A stretch of 64,000 nt of DNA from Rotaria sp. Silwood1. Its lineage: Eukaryota; Rotifera; Eurotatoria; Philodinida; Philodinidae. Location: the NCBI GenBank assembly GCA_905250075.1, contig CAJNOP010000029.1, positions 1,685,701 through 1,749,700 of the forward strand, read 5' to 3'. Numbering within the stretch: the first letter of the stretch is position 1; every line of letters starts with the position of its first letter. Made by a program: the position numbers and the translations under genes. Below the pieces are notes generated by a model, which saw only the letters and a list, made by a program, of their open reading frames with translations, made no database searches and was not told the DNA's origin. This document shows positions 49,501 through 60,430 of the stretch, one piece after another.

Positions 49501-51558
49501 ATGGCTTTTCTAAATCATAAAATTCATCCAACGACAGATAATTATTATGAAACATTTTTACTTTGTTGGCTAGATGGAGATGTCAATGCCACAGATGATA
49601 ATAAAAAAACAGTAACAATGCTTCATTCAATAGTTAAACATTTTAAAATATTTGATGATGCTTACGAATGTAAAAAATATATTGAATCTCTAAATGAAAA
49701 AGATCGACTTATTCTTATTGTTAGTGGTAGATTAGGTCGGGAAATCGTTCCAAAACTTCATCAGCTTAAACAACTTTTATCTGTTTACGTGTTTTGTATC
49801 GATAAAACATTGAATGAAGAATGGGCCAAGCAGTTTAGGAAAGTATGACATTATTTTCTAATTTTCTTTTTCAAATTCTTTTCCTCAATATAGATCAAAG
49901 ATGTAATTATTCATCAAGAAAATTTAATTACTCGAATCAAATCAGATAAAAGATGTCGAGTAAAAAATGAAGAACGAATTTCATTTAATATGTACATAAC
50001 CTCGAATAATCTAGATCAATCTACAATTGCACTCAATGAAAATTTTATTTATTCATATGTTCTAATCAATAATCTTCTTCGATTAGAACTTAATCTAAAA
50101 GATCAACGACAACTTATCGATCTCTGTAAGACAGAATACAAGGGTAACAAATGGCAATTAACCATGATTCGTGAATTTAAACACGAATATACACCAAATA
50201 AAGCTTTATTATGGTATATTCGTGAATCATTTTTATATCGAATGTTAAGCAAAGTTTTACGTGAACAAAATATTGATCAATTACTATTATTTCATTTCAT
50301 CATTCGTGATATATATCAACAACTAAAAGAAAATCAATATATGTCATCAATTCGTGTCTATCGTGGTGAAATTATGACTCTCAGTGAAATAGAATACCTT
50401 AAAAAATCAAAAGATGGATATATTTCAATCAATACATTTCTTCAAACAAGTATGAATCAGGATAAAGTATTAGATGTACTGACAAAGCGAACGATTTCTA
50501 ATTATGAACATCCAGTTTTATTTATCATTGATGCTGATCCGACTATCGCAAGAAAAACTCCATTCACTGACATTAGTAGATTCAATAGTTTCATTGAAGA
50601 AACAGAAATATTATTTATGGTTGGTTGTATATTTCGTTTAATTACAGTTGAACAACAAGGAAAGATATGGAAAATTCACATGGAACTTTGTGGTGATAAT
50701 GAACCTGCTTTAAAACGTATTTTCGAGTATAGAAAAAGAATACATGAAGACAAAAATGAAGATGATAGAATTGGTCTTCGAGGTTTTGGTGATGTATTGC
50801 AACGACTGGGTAAATTCGACATGGCTGAAACAATTTATCATCGTTTGCTTGATGAAGTTCCATCAAATGATTCATCACTTGCTGATTTATACTGTTCACT
50901 TGGTAATGCGAACAAAGAAAAAAAGAACTTTGATTCTAGTTTAGAATGGTATCAAAAATCATTAGAAGTGCGCTTACAAACAAATCCATCAGATTTCATT
51001 GGTCTTGGAAATATATATGGTTCAATGGGCGAAGCTTATTCACATAAGAAAAATAATAATACATCATTAGAATTTTATGAGAAAGCTATTGAACAATATC
51101 AAAAAGCAAATGCTGAAGATCATCCACATATGGCTAATTTTTTTAACAATATTGCTTCTATTTATAGACGAGAAAGCAAATATTCTCAAGCATTAGAATA
51201 CTATGAAAAAGCATTAATAATAGATGATCTAAATTCATCATCTAATCCTTTTAATGCAGCTAAATCTCATAATAATATTGGTATTGTTTATTGTTATCTT
51301 GGTCAGTATGATCTTGCACTGAAACATTATCAACTATCACTCTCAATTAAGTGTGAAATACTTCCACCAAAACATATTTCCATTGCTAATGTTTACAAAA
51401 ATATTGGTCTTGTGTATGAAATACAAAGTGATTTTGAACAATCATCGATATATTATAAAGAAGCCGCCAGCATCTATCATGATATACTACCATCTAAACA
51501 TCCAGATGTGATACAAATCGATAATGCCCTTCAAAAGGTTCTAGAAAAACTTATGTAG
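49501..51558 (+). CDS. Arginine ADP-ribosyltransferase with TPR repeats (bdelloid-type)
   Basis: Exons 49501-49842 and 49894-51558 give 668 residues. Residues 1-145 form an alpha/beta domain (DRLILIVSGRLGREIVPKLH) common at the head of such proteins, function unknown. The ART domain (about 200-370) carries the R-S-E triad of arginine-specific mono-ADP-ribosyltransferases: Arg271 in VYRGE, Ser300 in FLQTSMN, and the ExE pair Glu350/Glu352 in EETEILFMVG. All key residues are present, so activity (transfer of ADP-ribose from NAD to protein Arg) is likely. About six TPR units fill 390-660 (e.g. ADLYCSLGNANKEKKNFDSS, ALEYYEKALIIDD), of kinesin-light-chain type with 42-residue spacing. There is no signal peptide, so it should be cytosolic. 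Bdelloids carry large families of this architecture (from memory). A decayed copy lies upstream. A stop codon 9 bases upstream supports the start. Confidence 0.92.
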
Positions 51559-53974
51559 TATTTTTATATTTTGTTATGTGTTGTTTTTTTTGAACAAAAG
51601 AAATTCCAATGGATGTCAAATACATAGTACATGTGCAAAAAACCTTAGTTTTGATTTTGTCATATGAAATGTAATGAATTCCTTTCTTAATTCTACAACG
51701 GTAGTTTTTAAATAAATAAAATCAACAGAATTTTCAAAAGTAAGAATAACTACCATACAATGACAATAAATATTATTCATTATAATAATGAAACTTAATA
51801 TAGACTAATGATTTAAATGGCTTTGACCTAACCGTCAAGTCGATTTCTTCTGTTTACTGTTCAATTTAACATTTATCTTATTTCTCTATGAGAAATAAAA
51901 GCGAGCGTGTCAAAGCTATATTCATTCTTATTATTGGAACTCGATACACAATTTATCTTAATTTCATGTGTATGAACAATTCGTACTCGTACATTTTCAT
52001 GACATAAGAAATAAAAACACAGCAATAACTTCAATTCATACGAAGTAGACAACATTTAAACTATTTATTGAACAGAAATATGAGTAATGAACTAATTTGT
52101 AGGTATTGCTACATTCTTTTATTATCCGTGAATCAAAATATTACCTTTTATCATGATAACAAATTTTTAGTGGTTCTATTTTTGATACATTTTTTCTGAG
52201 ATATTCCATAGACATGTAATATACTTCAGTAAGTTTATAAATTTTATCTGAATGTCTTAATTTGTATTGTTTTTTAATGGAATGAATCATTTATTATTTA
52301 ATAAAGAAAAGGATTATAATTCTAATAATTTAAATTGTTGACGTTGGACTATACGTGCATATGTTCGTTAATTTGTGAATTAAACCTATAAATAAATAAT
52401 ATTTTTAAAACAATTAATTATAATATATAAAATATTTGAATACAGGATTCTGAAGCATCGATTTGAGTAGCAAGACTTTCACGCAATTCAATATGCGACT
52501 ATTTATTATAAACAAATAAGCTATTAAGTTGTTAAATATGATTTTACGTAAATACAATATGTTGGTCGACGACGATGATTAAATGTTTGAACTATAGAAT
52601 GCTGATTTTAATCAATTTTATTGAATAGCTTTTCTTTTGCCTCAATTAATTCTATTGTCATCCGATTGAAACATAGTTCATTTTAATGATACTTCTGATA
52701 GCAACAAAGTAAAGTTCGAAATGGATCTTTGTTCTTTAAAAGAAACAAAATGGGTAAGAAGCATAACGATGCCATTGGAGTAATATTGAATTGCGTACAA
52801 TTGTATATATTATTATTTATTAATTGATAATGTCTATGAAATGAATTGTTTGAATAAGTAATATTTTGATAATAGATAAGTTGATAATGTTTATTGTGAG
52901 CTTGAAATATTTTTTATGAAGTTTAGACAATCATCACGATGAATATGAAATGAATGATTAGTAATTGATTATTTTTCTAATGATAAATGAATTTCTTGTT
53001 TATCTAATATGATTTTTTTTCTGTTAAACCAAATTCTTGATACAAAATATCATATATTTTTTCGTTCGATCGAACAAAAAAAGGATGTCGGAATGAAAAA
53101 TGAAGACTCTAAGAAAAAATTAAAAGAATATAGAATCTGCTGCACTTTTCATAGATAGTACATTGATCGTAAATCTGATTCGATTATGTTCTTTTTTTTT
53201 AAGAAACACTTAGTATATTAAACTAATTATGAAAGTGTTTAGAATCACCTTTAATTGTTGTTTTTGTCAATGTCGATTGATTTATTGCAAAACAAAATCT
53301 GTCATATAGTAGTTATGTCAAAGAGCAGATATATTGACACTCTTGACTGAGTAAATAATTATTATTTTATTACGACAGATGAGCTAATTAACGATCACAA
53401 TCATCTCAATTTTCAACGCTTATCTCTTTAACTCATGTAAAACGAAGCAAAAACGTCTATATACGTCAAAAATTTATAAGAAAATATTTATTTACAAATA
53501 TAAATTTTTCATTGACGTAATTCAAGCATGATTAATATGTTATCGTTATTTTTTAAAACATCAAATATTTTTCTCGTTCTTCGACTTTGATTGATCAAGT
53601 ATGTATCTTGATGCAAGAAGAAAGATACATTGCAATATGTTCAGGTGTGTACACAATAATATGGTCAATGCTCAGATAAAAATTGATTTTTTTCTTTCTC
53701 GTAATATGATGATACTGTAACAGAAATAAGAATATATATTATATCTATAGGCAAAGTCAAAAAAAAATATTTTTACTCATTTTCACGCCATATTACGTTT
53801 TTGCTTTCTTTTCATTAGTAGATGTGATATTTAGTTTTAAACGCCTATCATCACATACATATTCTTTCTTTTTGCTGTTATTTTTCTTGTTTTAGGTAGG
53901 AAAAAACAGACCATGAACATGAAAGGCTATATGATATATTTTAGTTATTTTTTTCGACATATTTTTTCAAAAAA
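51559..53974. other. Intergenic, no gene seen
   Basis: 3' flank of the ART-TPR gene (about 150 bases shared with the pseudogene at 47600-47765, AATAAA near 51715), then 2.2 kb of AT-rich sequence without coding character, leading into the promoter of the CABIT gene. Confidence 0.5.
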
Positions 53975-55726
53975 ATGTCCTTTGAGTGGACATCACGACC
54001 GTTATCAATACAATCCATTGCAGCTCAATATACTTTACCAGTAGCTATTCGATCGGCAACTGGTTTTCGCGGTTCGAATAATCCAATTATTTTGCATTCT
54101 ATATCGCGCGTTACATTTGCCTTCGGACTTGCTTTGAGAGATAGTCAATCAGCAAGAAACGGATGTGTATCATATACACCAATCGATTCAGAAATAGTTG
54201 CTATACCTTTGAAATATCCTGGTGAGTTATTTATATGTTTGTTACACCTCTTCACTTTTTAAAACTAGGATATTTTGAGTGTTTACCATCGCATAACATT
54301 GGTAAGATTATTACTATTTTAATAAATTTTTCAATTGTTTAATGTATACTTTATTTCAGGACAACAGACTGGTGTTGTTCCTGAAAAGAATATTCAACCG
54401 ATTGTTGAAAGAATGCAACTTGATCATCGACCTCAAGCATTTTATATAGCATCACCTATGCGTGTTTATACAATTGAAACTAACGATAATGTTGTTTTCA
54501 ATCGTGTATGGCATAATGTTGAGGCTCATCAAATAATTTTATTCAATAAGCTTGTCAATGTTGAATATACTCCAACAGTAAATGATAATTTAACAGATGA
54601 TGATTATGCATTTTCATGGTGGTTTTGTTTTGGTAGACAAATATTAAATCGAAATGAATTTGCATTAAAGTGTACTTTATTAGAACGAAAAAAATGTTAT
54701 ATTCCATGTTCATCAACAGATGAAGTTAATTTAATTCCTGTTGGTCAACATGGTTCAAGTAATGTGAATAAATTACAAACAATTTATAATCTTATTGAAC
54801 AATTTCCAATGCCAATAAATATTAAATTAGCTCAATTACCTGGTGGGATTTTTATTTTAAATGGAATCTTATTACTAGTTTGTTCTTTTTTTTCTTTTTA
54901 TAAAGGTTCATATGCATATAAAGGTTTTAGTGGTAATTTACAATTATTCGGTTCACGTTCTGATGAATTAGCTGTATGCGCATCATTAACATCATCAAAT
55001 ATTGCTGTTATTCCAAAAAATACTCCACTTAAATTTGTTGTTTCACCACTAACATCATTATCATCAGAAATTCGAATGATTCTTGCAAAGTGTCATATGT
55101 TTTTACAATCATTTGATATGCAAATTCGTCATATTCTTGTATCATCTGCTCATAATATTTCAGCACATCGTGTTCGGTCACGAAGTTCAAAAGCTCAAAC
55201 AGCTATTGAAGATCGATCTAAATATTTTAAACGATCATATAGTGTTGACCAAGGTAGATCTAAAAAAGATGATCAAACAACAACAACTACAACTGATGAA
55301 GGCTATCGTTCAGGTTCATCAGCAACTAATAAACGACATGATTATAGAAGACAACGAGCTCTTAGTGTTGTAAGTAGTTCACTAATAAACAAAGAAAGAT
55401 TTTTTTAAAGTTCTTTATTTTCATAGAATGTTGAAAACAGTTTACAATGTATTCCACGTCAAAGAGCATTTTCAACAGATGATGATAGAAAATATAATTC
55501 ACTTGCTCGTGTTCGTCAAACAAATAAAGAATCATCATCATCTCCACCTCCACCTGCACTACCAGAAAAACCACCTAATTTCCCTTATCCAACAATGCCA
55601 TTTCCTTATGATAGTGGAAGTAATATAATTAAAGATATTAATTTATCGAATGCGGATGGTTCTATTTTAATGGATTCAAGTCATGAACTATTTTTAGCTT
55701 TACCATCTAATATTCGATTTACATAA
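53975..55726 (+). CDS. CABIT-domain adaptor, GAREM-like, 5 exons
   Basis: Exons 53975-54221, 54269-54301, 54360-54842, 54906-55369 and 55427-55726 give 508 residues. The N-terminal two thirds (about 15-300) resemble a CABIT module: start SIAAQYTLPVAIRSATGFRG, core IPLKYPGYFECLPS, then VVPEKNIQPIVERM and a beta-rich second half. The rest is Ser/Thr/Arg-rich and carries a proline motif (SSPPPPALPEKPPNFP, about 440-455) of the SH3-binding kind. CABIT plus proline motifs is the pattern of GAREM proteins, which link receptor tyrosine kinases to Grb2 and ERK, and of THEMIS; this assignment is inference from layout and remembered motifs. The 63-bp intron at 54843-54905 is a multiple of three without a stop. 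If retained, it would insert 21 mostly hydrophobic residues. Confidence 0.72.
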
Positions 55727-55876
55727 TTTTATAATTTTTTTTTGTTTAAATAAAAAACACAACGATTATCTAAAAAGAAGGAACAAAACATTAACATTTC
55801 GACAAATCATCTATTGATCTATAAATAAGTCATTCTATATATAAAACTTTCACAATTGATAGTTGTTCGTTTTCAT

Positions 55877-57766
55877 ATGTATTCCTCTATATCTAAACTT
55901 GATCGAGACATTGCACGTTCATTTTTAAATGCACCATCAAATGTTATTTCATATGTACCAATGAAAACGAGAAATGAACAAAATCATATGATGATGATAC
56001 CATCTCAAACTATGATTAATAAAGAAACTAGAATCGATGATGTTTTGTCTCAACCTCATCCAAATGTTCAACTTGGCTTTCCAACAAATACAAATATTAT
56101 TCCCATGTATTATGACGTCATTATTGATACAGTGACTGATTATGATAGTAAGTGAATATAAATAGGCTTGTAGTGTTTTATTCAGATTTTCTTTTTCGGA
56201 CCAACGAGTGACAAGTCCAGAAGGGACAACTCAATCTTCGAAGGAGCACTACCTTTCGAAGTTTGGTTAGTATGCCATGTATTGTGTAGTTGTACTCTCG
56301 AAAAATAAATGTTCTCTCCTCTTGAAGATAAAATCTGAATAAAACACCGGAGCGTTACAAGGCTCATCCTTTTTGTTTATCAGATAGAGCGTCATTTCTA
56401 AGTAAAAAGCACACGTTTCGTCCATTGATAGTTATATACTAATAATAATATATTCTTCATGTTTTCAAAGTTACGAAAAAGTAGATAGGTAAAAGTTTTA
56501 AGTAGTAAACAAATTATATACCTAAACGAGGTCCTGCGTTTTTAAAGTAAAATTTTGTCTAGATTGTATATTTGATTAAAGTTTACTTAACTAACTCAAA
56601 TATACTTATCTTTCAACAAAGATTTGATTTCTTAAAATTTTTATTGATATAAGTTGTGAAACTTTATGCAACAGAAAATTTCACCTATCGTAATGGTCTC
56701 GAGCAAACATTTGAATTAACTTTTTTTTAAAAATATATTCTTCTCAGCCTCAAAGTAGTTTTCTCATTGTAGTCAATCTTGTTTTAATTGCTTTTAAAAA
56801 AGAGATACAATAAGTAATAAAAAAACAGTATTCTTTCAGAAACAAATAGAATTATAGTCGTACTCTATACTATGACTTTTATGCATAGCAAGAGCTAGTA
56901 AAATTGTTTATATCATCTACAAATGTGAGCCTAGAAAGTTACGTCATAAACCAAGATATTGTTTCTTTTTTCGGACGAAGCGAAAGTTAAATTGAACAAA
57001 AGTCAAACCACTTTTGTGACCAGTGCATAAAGAGTAATCTGCAAATTATTACATTTGACATTTGATGATTACGCTCTATTAAACAAAAGTAAGAATAGGT
57101 ACTCTAGTATTTGATATTCAAGTACAATTTACTCTTATATTTGTGCAAGAACTTTTGCAATACCCGTTCGTTTAGTCTTTAAATTTCATGTTATTTATTT
57201 GTGCGTTTATTTTTTTATTTTTTGAATACTTAGTTTTCTATCCAATAGCTAAACAAACAACACAATATTATAATAATTCCAATAATGATCAGCAATCAAT
57301 GTCAAACGATCAGTCGACATATCCACGTTATCATGTTCACAGACTTAATGAACTAGCTGTATCAATGGATATTCCACATGATTATGATTCAACATCAAAT
57401 TGGTCTCAACATTCTATTCAAAATCAACAATATGAATATGAACATTTACAACCAATAAAAAATGTTCGATTCAATGATAATCCAACATGGCTTCCATATT
57501 CAAGACATATTACAGAAAATAATGCTAATCCTATTAATCAATATTATTTCTATCCAGAAAAAATATCACAAATAGATAATAATGAACAATCATCTGTACG
57601 TTATATCACTACACCTTTCTTTTGGTTTCGTCCTGTTCTTAATCATAATTATGCTATTTGTATACCAAATTTAAGACCAAATCTTCATGCTTATATAACA
57701 TCTTCATTTGATCCGATATCATCACAATTTCCAATTAATTTTGCTTCAAATTCAATACGATTTTAA
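55877..57766 (+). CDS. Unrecognised Asn/Gln/Tyr-rich protein, 2 exons
   Basis: Exons 55877-56147 and 57249-57766 (GATA|GTAAGT, CCAATAG|CTAAAC) give 262 residues. Exon 1 ends NIIPMYYDVIIDTVTDYD; exon 2 is rich in Asn, Gln, Tyr, Ser and His and ends in a hydrophobic-aromatic part (TTPFFWFRPVLNHNYAICIP). There is no signal peptide; no membrane helix or catalytic motif is evident. The gene begins 150 bases after the CABIT stop on the same strand. It could be a separate gene or an unusual 3' continuation, but it has its own ATG and the CABIT gene has a normal stop. The family is not recognised. The 1.1-kb intron contains a small inverted-repeat element. Confidence 0.6.
56165..56365. mobile_element. 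~200-bp inverted-repeat MITE in an intron
   Basis: The left end (56165-56190: ggcttgta, then gtgttttattcagatttt) mirrors the right end (aaaatctgaataaaacac, then a short insert and tacaagg-ctc, about 56331-56365). About 145 bases between them are GC-richer than their surroundings and non-coding. The element lies inside the intron of the gene at 55877. It is probably a short non-autonomous DNA transposon; no target duplication could be fixed. Confidence 0.6.
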
Positions 57767-57846
57767 AACTATTTATCTCCTTATTTTAATTAAGGAGATT
57801 GTTCAGTTTAAACAATCAGGATGTTGTCCTGATGCTTTTTTTTTCT

Positions 57847-59040
57847 TTATATAAAACCAAAATAAATAATAAACTTAACATTTAAAATCATACTAATCCA
57901 TTCCCGATAAATCATCATCCACCAATTTCTATATTTTGGTGCATTTTCTCCATTAAATTTATACCATAAGTTTTTTTCCCAATGTCCACTAAACCATTGT
58001 AATGCATGACTATTAGCTGATAATCGACTCATATTATTTTTTCCTAAATATTCTTCAAGCACATGAGTACGAGTAACACTAATATGTGGACAACATGATG
58101 GAACAACATAACGAGCTACATGTCTTTTTGATGCTTGACCATTTAACCAAATATCATCAACACGACGAATATCATTAGGAATTTGATCGAAATAGAGATG
58201 CATATGAACATCAAAGAATAATGGACGAATTAGATAAGCAGCATTAGCAGTGACGACACCAACACGATAAACGTCAGAAAGATAATGTGATTCGATTATA
58301 TGATAAGCCATTTCATATTTACCACCTACACCCCAAGTTAGATCTTTACGAACTAAAACGTTGAAGCAAATGACAAGAAAATCATGTGTATTGAACCTCT
58401 CTTTTTGAAAGAAAAATCTTTTTTTACCTCGCCAACCTCTGAAGCCAATAATACTATTTGGAAATTTTTCTGAATATTCATATAATGTAGCGACCGTAAA
58501 TGGATGATAGTAAAAATCATCATCACAAACCATAATTGCTTGTGATTTAGAATGAAATTCTTTAATAATCGGAAGAAATTTTGTCGCTGGACCATAATCT
58601 TCATATTCTAATAGAATTTGTACTAATCTATCAAATAATTTGGCAACAGTTTCTGATGAGTCGAGACGTTGTAGATACATTTTCAAATGTGTTAATGTTA
58701 AATTTGTTTGTTTAACTATTTCCAATGTAGGAGATAAATAAATACGAATTTGTTTTGGTAGTTTTGTTTGAGATAATAATGAATGAATAGCTAATGGAAG
58801 TTCATAATGAAATCTGGCAGGATTACTTGTTAATGATATGATGATATTTGATGAATGAGACTCAGAATGGCTTAATCGAAAGATTGAAATAGAATGCAAG
58901 AGTAAAATAAGAAAAGGTGAACTAATAAAAATGAATATAATACTAATAAACGAACGGTAGAATAAACGTCGTCGAGACCGTTTAAGTGGTGAACGACGAT
59001 CAAATGAATGTACTAAACGTTCGATCATATTGAGTTTCAT
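57847..59040 (-). CDS. Type II membrane glycosyltransferase-like protein
   Basis: Minus-strand exons 59040-58428 and 58352-57847 give 372 residues after removal of a 75-bp intron (CGAG|GTAAAA to TTTTAG|TTCG). An N-terminal basic segment (RRSPLKRSRRRLFYR) precedes a membrane anchor at about 30-52 (SFISIIFIFISSPFLILLLH), fitting a Golgi type II enzyme. The luminal part has the GT-A marks: IIISLTSNPARFHYELPLAI near the start, a DDD metal-binding motif (AIMVCDDDFYYHP, about 172-176), GFRGWR and a second acidic site (RRVDDIWLNGQ). The donor and acceptor sugars cannot be told, and I cannot name the GT family. The intron is a multiple of three without a stop, so an unspliced message would also be open. 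It is convergent with the gene at 55877, whose stop is 80 bases away. A decayed copy lies upstream. Confidence 0.82.
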   Translation of the reverse strand: MKLNMIERLVHSFDRRSPLKRSRRRLFYRSFISIIFIFISSPFLILLLHSISIFRLSHSESHSSNIIISLTSNPARFHYELPLAIHSLLSQTKLPKQIRIYLSPTLEIVKQTNLTLTHLKMYLQRLDSSETVAKLFDRLVQILLEYEDYGPATKFLPIIKEFHSKSQAIMVCDDDFYYHPFTVATLYEYSEKFPNSIIGFRGWRGKKRFFFQKERFNTHDFLVICFNVLVRKDLTWGVGGKYEMAYHIIESHYLSDVYRVGVVTANAAYLIRPLFFDVHMHLYFDQIPNDIRRVDDIWLNGQASKRHVARYVVPSCCPHISVTRTHVLEEYLGKNNMSRLSANSHALQWFSGHWEKNLWYKFNGENAPKYRNWWMMIYREWISMILNVKFIIYFGFI

Positions 59041-59599
59041 AAATTAAATTAACTTGTTTCACTTTAAAAACAAATGTATTAGCTAATAAATTTATTTTCA
59101 GCTTTTTGTTACTTGAGTAAAAACGTGATACCTAGAATAAAGTAATACGATGACAAAAAAAGAATAGTTATAATGATTGACTATGTGTACATGTTAAAGG
59201 AAAAAAAATGACGGTAAAGAGAACGACAAAAAAAAATGAATGGTTTATTGCACACGATTAGAACAGAATGTATGACGGGTCAACACAATTTTATATTCTA
59301 CGAACGGTCGGTCATATTATGATTATTTCGTTGTTGTTATGACATAAATAATATTTTTGTGGTATTGTCTTAGTTAAAAATTCTTACATATCAATATATA
59401 CAGAACTAGATGATTAATTTGGTGTTGAAAATTAAATCAGTTACTCTTTCAGAAGAAAATATCTTTCTTTAATTTTTGTATTGAAGAAAAAAGATCATCA
59501 CTTTCAAAAATTTTAATTTCATATTTTATTTTATTTGTACTAAATATATAAAATAAAAAACAAATAGTAATATAAAATTTCAGCTATTCAATGGTACTA

Positions 59600-60430
59600 A
59601 TCTCTTTAACTGCAATAATTTTGATATTTCGGTCGACTTTTTCTATTAAACTTATACCACAAATCCTTTTTAAAATATGAATACAACTATTATTATGTAC
59701 AATTATTAGTCAATAATCAATTCATTTTATTTCTTTATAAAAATTCTTTGAATGTCTAAGTTTGAGTAACATCAAAATGGCAACTACATGACAAATATCA
59801 TTAGATACTTGATAGAAATCGACATAAATATAAGAATCAAAAAAATATTTGAGCTAACAGGACAAACTTATACTAAATGATATGATTGAATGATGTAATG
59901 AACAACTAGAAACGAACGACGCATACATCCTAGATAAGATCTTGTCGTATTGTTCAATTGAAAATTCTGTTTTTAATGAAGATGGCAAAAGCAGAAATAA
60001 AAAAACCTTCTGATTGTATTCTACAAAATTCTTATCCAAACAATTCTTACATTGGCAATTCTTTTATTCAAAAATATTTTCCAGATATATTTAGTTGAAT
60101 TTTCATTTCATGGAGTTCTCATATGTGAATGATAATAATGATCATCATCAGATATGATAATCATTTGAGCTTTGGTTTCATTAGATTTTAGTAATCATTC
60201 TTGTAAGTATTTTTGATGAATCTAAACGTTTTATTTGCATTTTTAAATATGATATTATTAGATCTTTTTGTTTCATAATCATAGAAATTGGTTATACGTA
60301 GCTAGAAATTTATTTTGGTGTTGTTTTTGAGATAATAATACATGAATAGCGAATGGAAGTTCACGATGAAACTCGCAGGAGTATGTATCAATCAAATGAT
60401 TACAATTGTTGAATGAGAACAATATCAACT
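59600..60430 (-). pseudogene. Decayed copy of the glycosyltransferase gene
   Basis: Four blocks match the intact gene at 57847-59040 in order and strand. 59630-59680 matches 57940-57990 (ttaaacttataccacaa). 59765-59840 matches the region around 58070-58215 (aatatcatta with gacataaatat). 60130-60200 matches about 58510-58580 (atcatcatcaga...atttgagctt). 60315-60420 matches 58750-58860 (gagataataatacatgaata then aatggaagttca.gatgaaa). Stops and indels run through all of it, and the spacing between blocks differs from the intact gene. It is a dead tandem duplicate in the same orientation. Confidence 0.75.
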
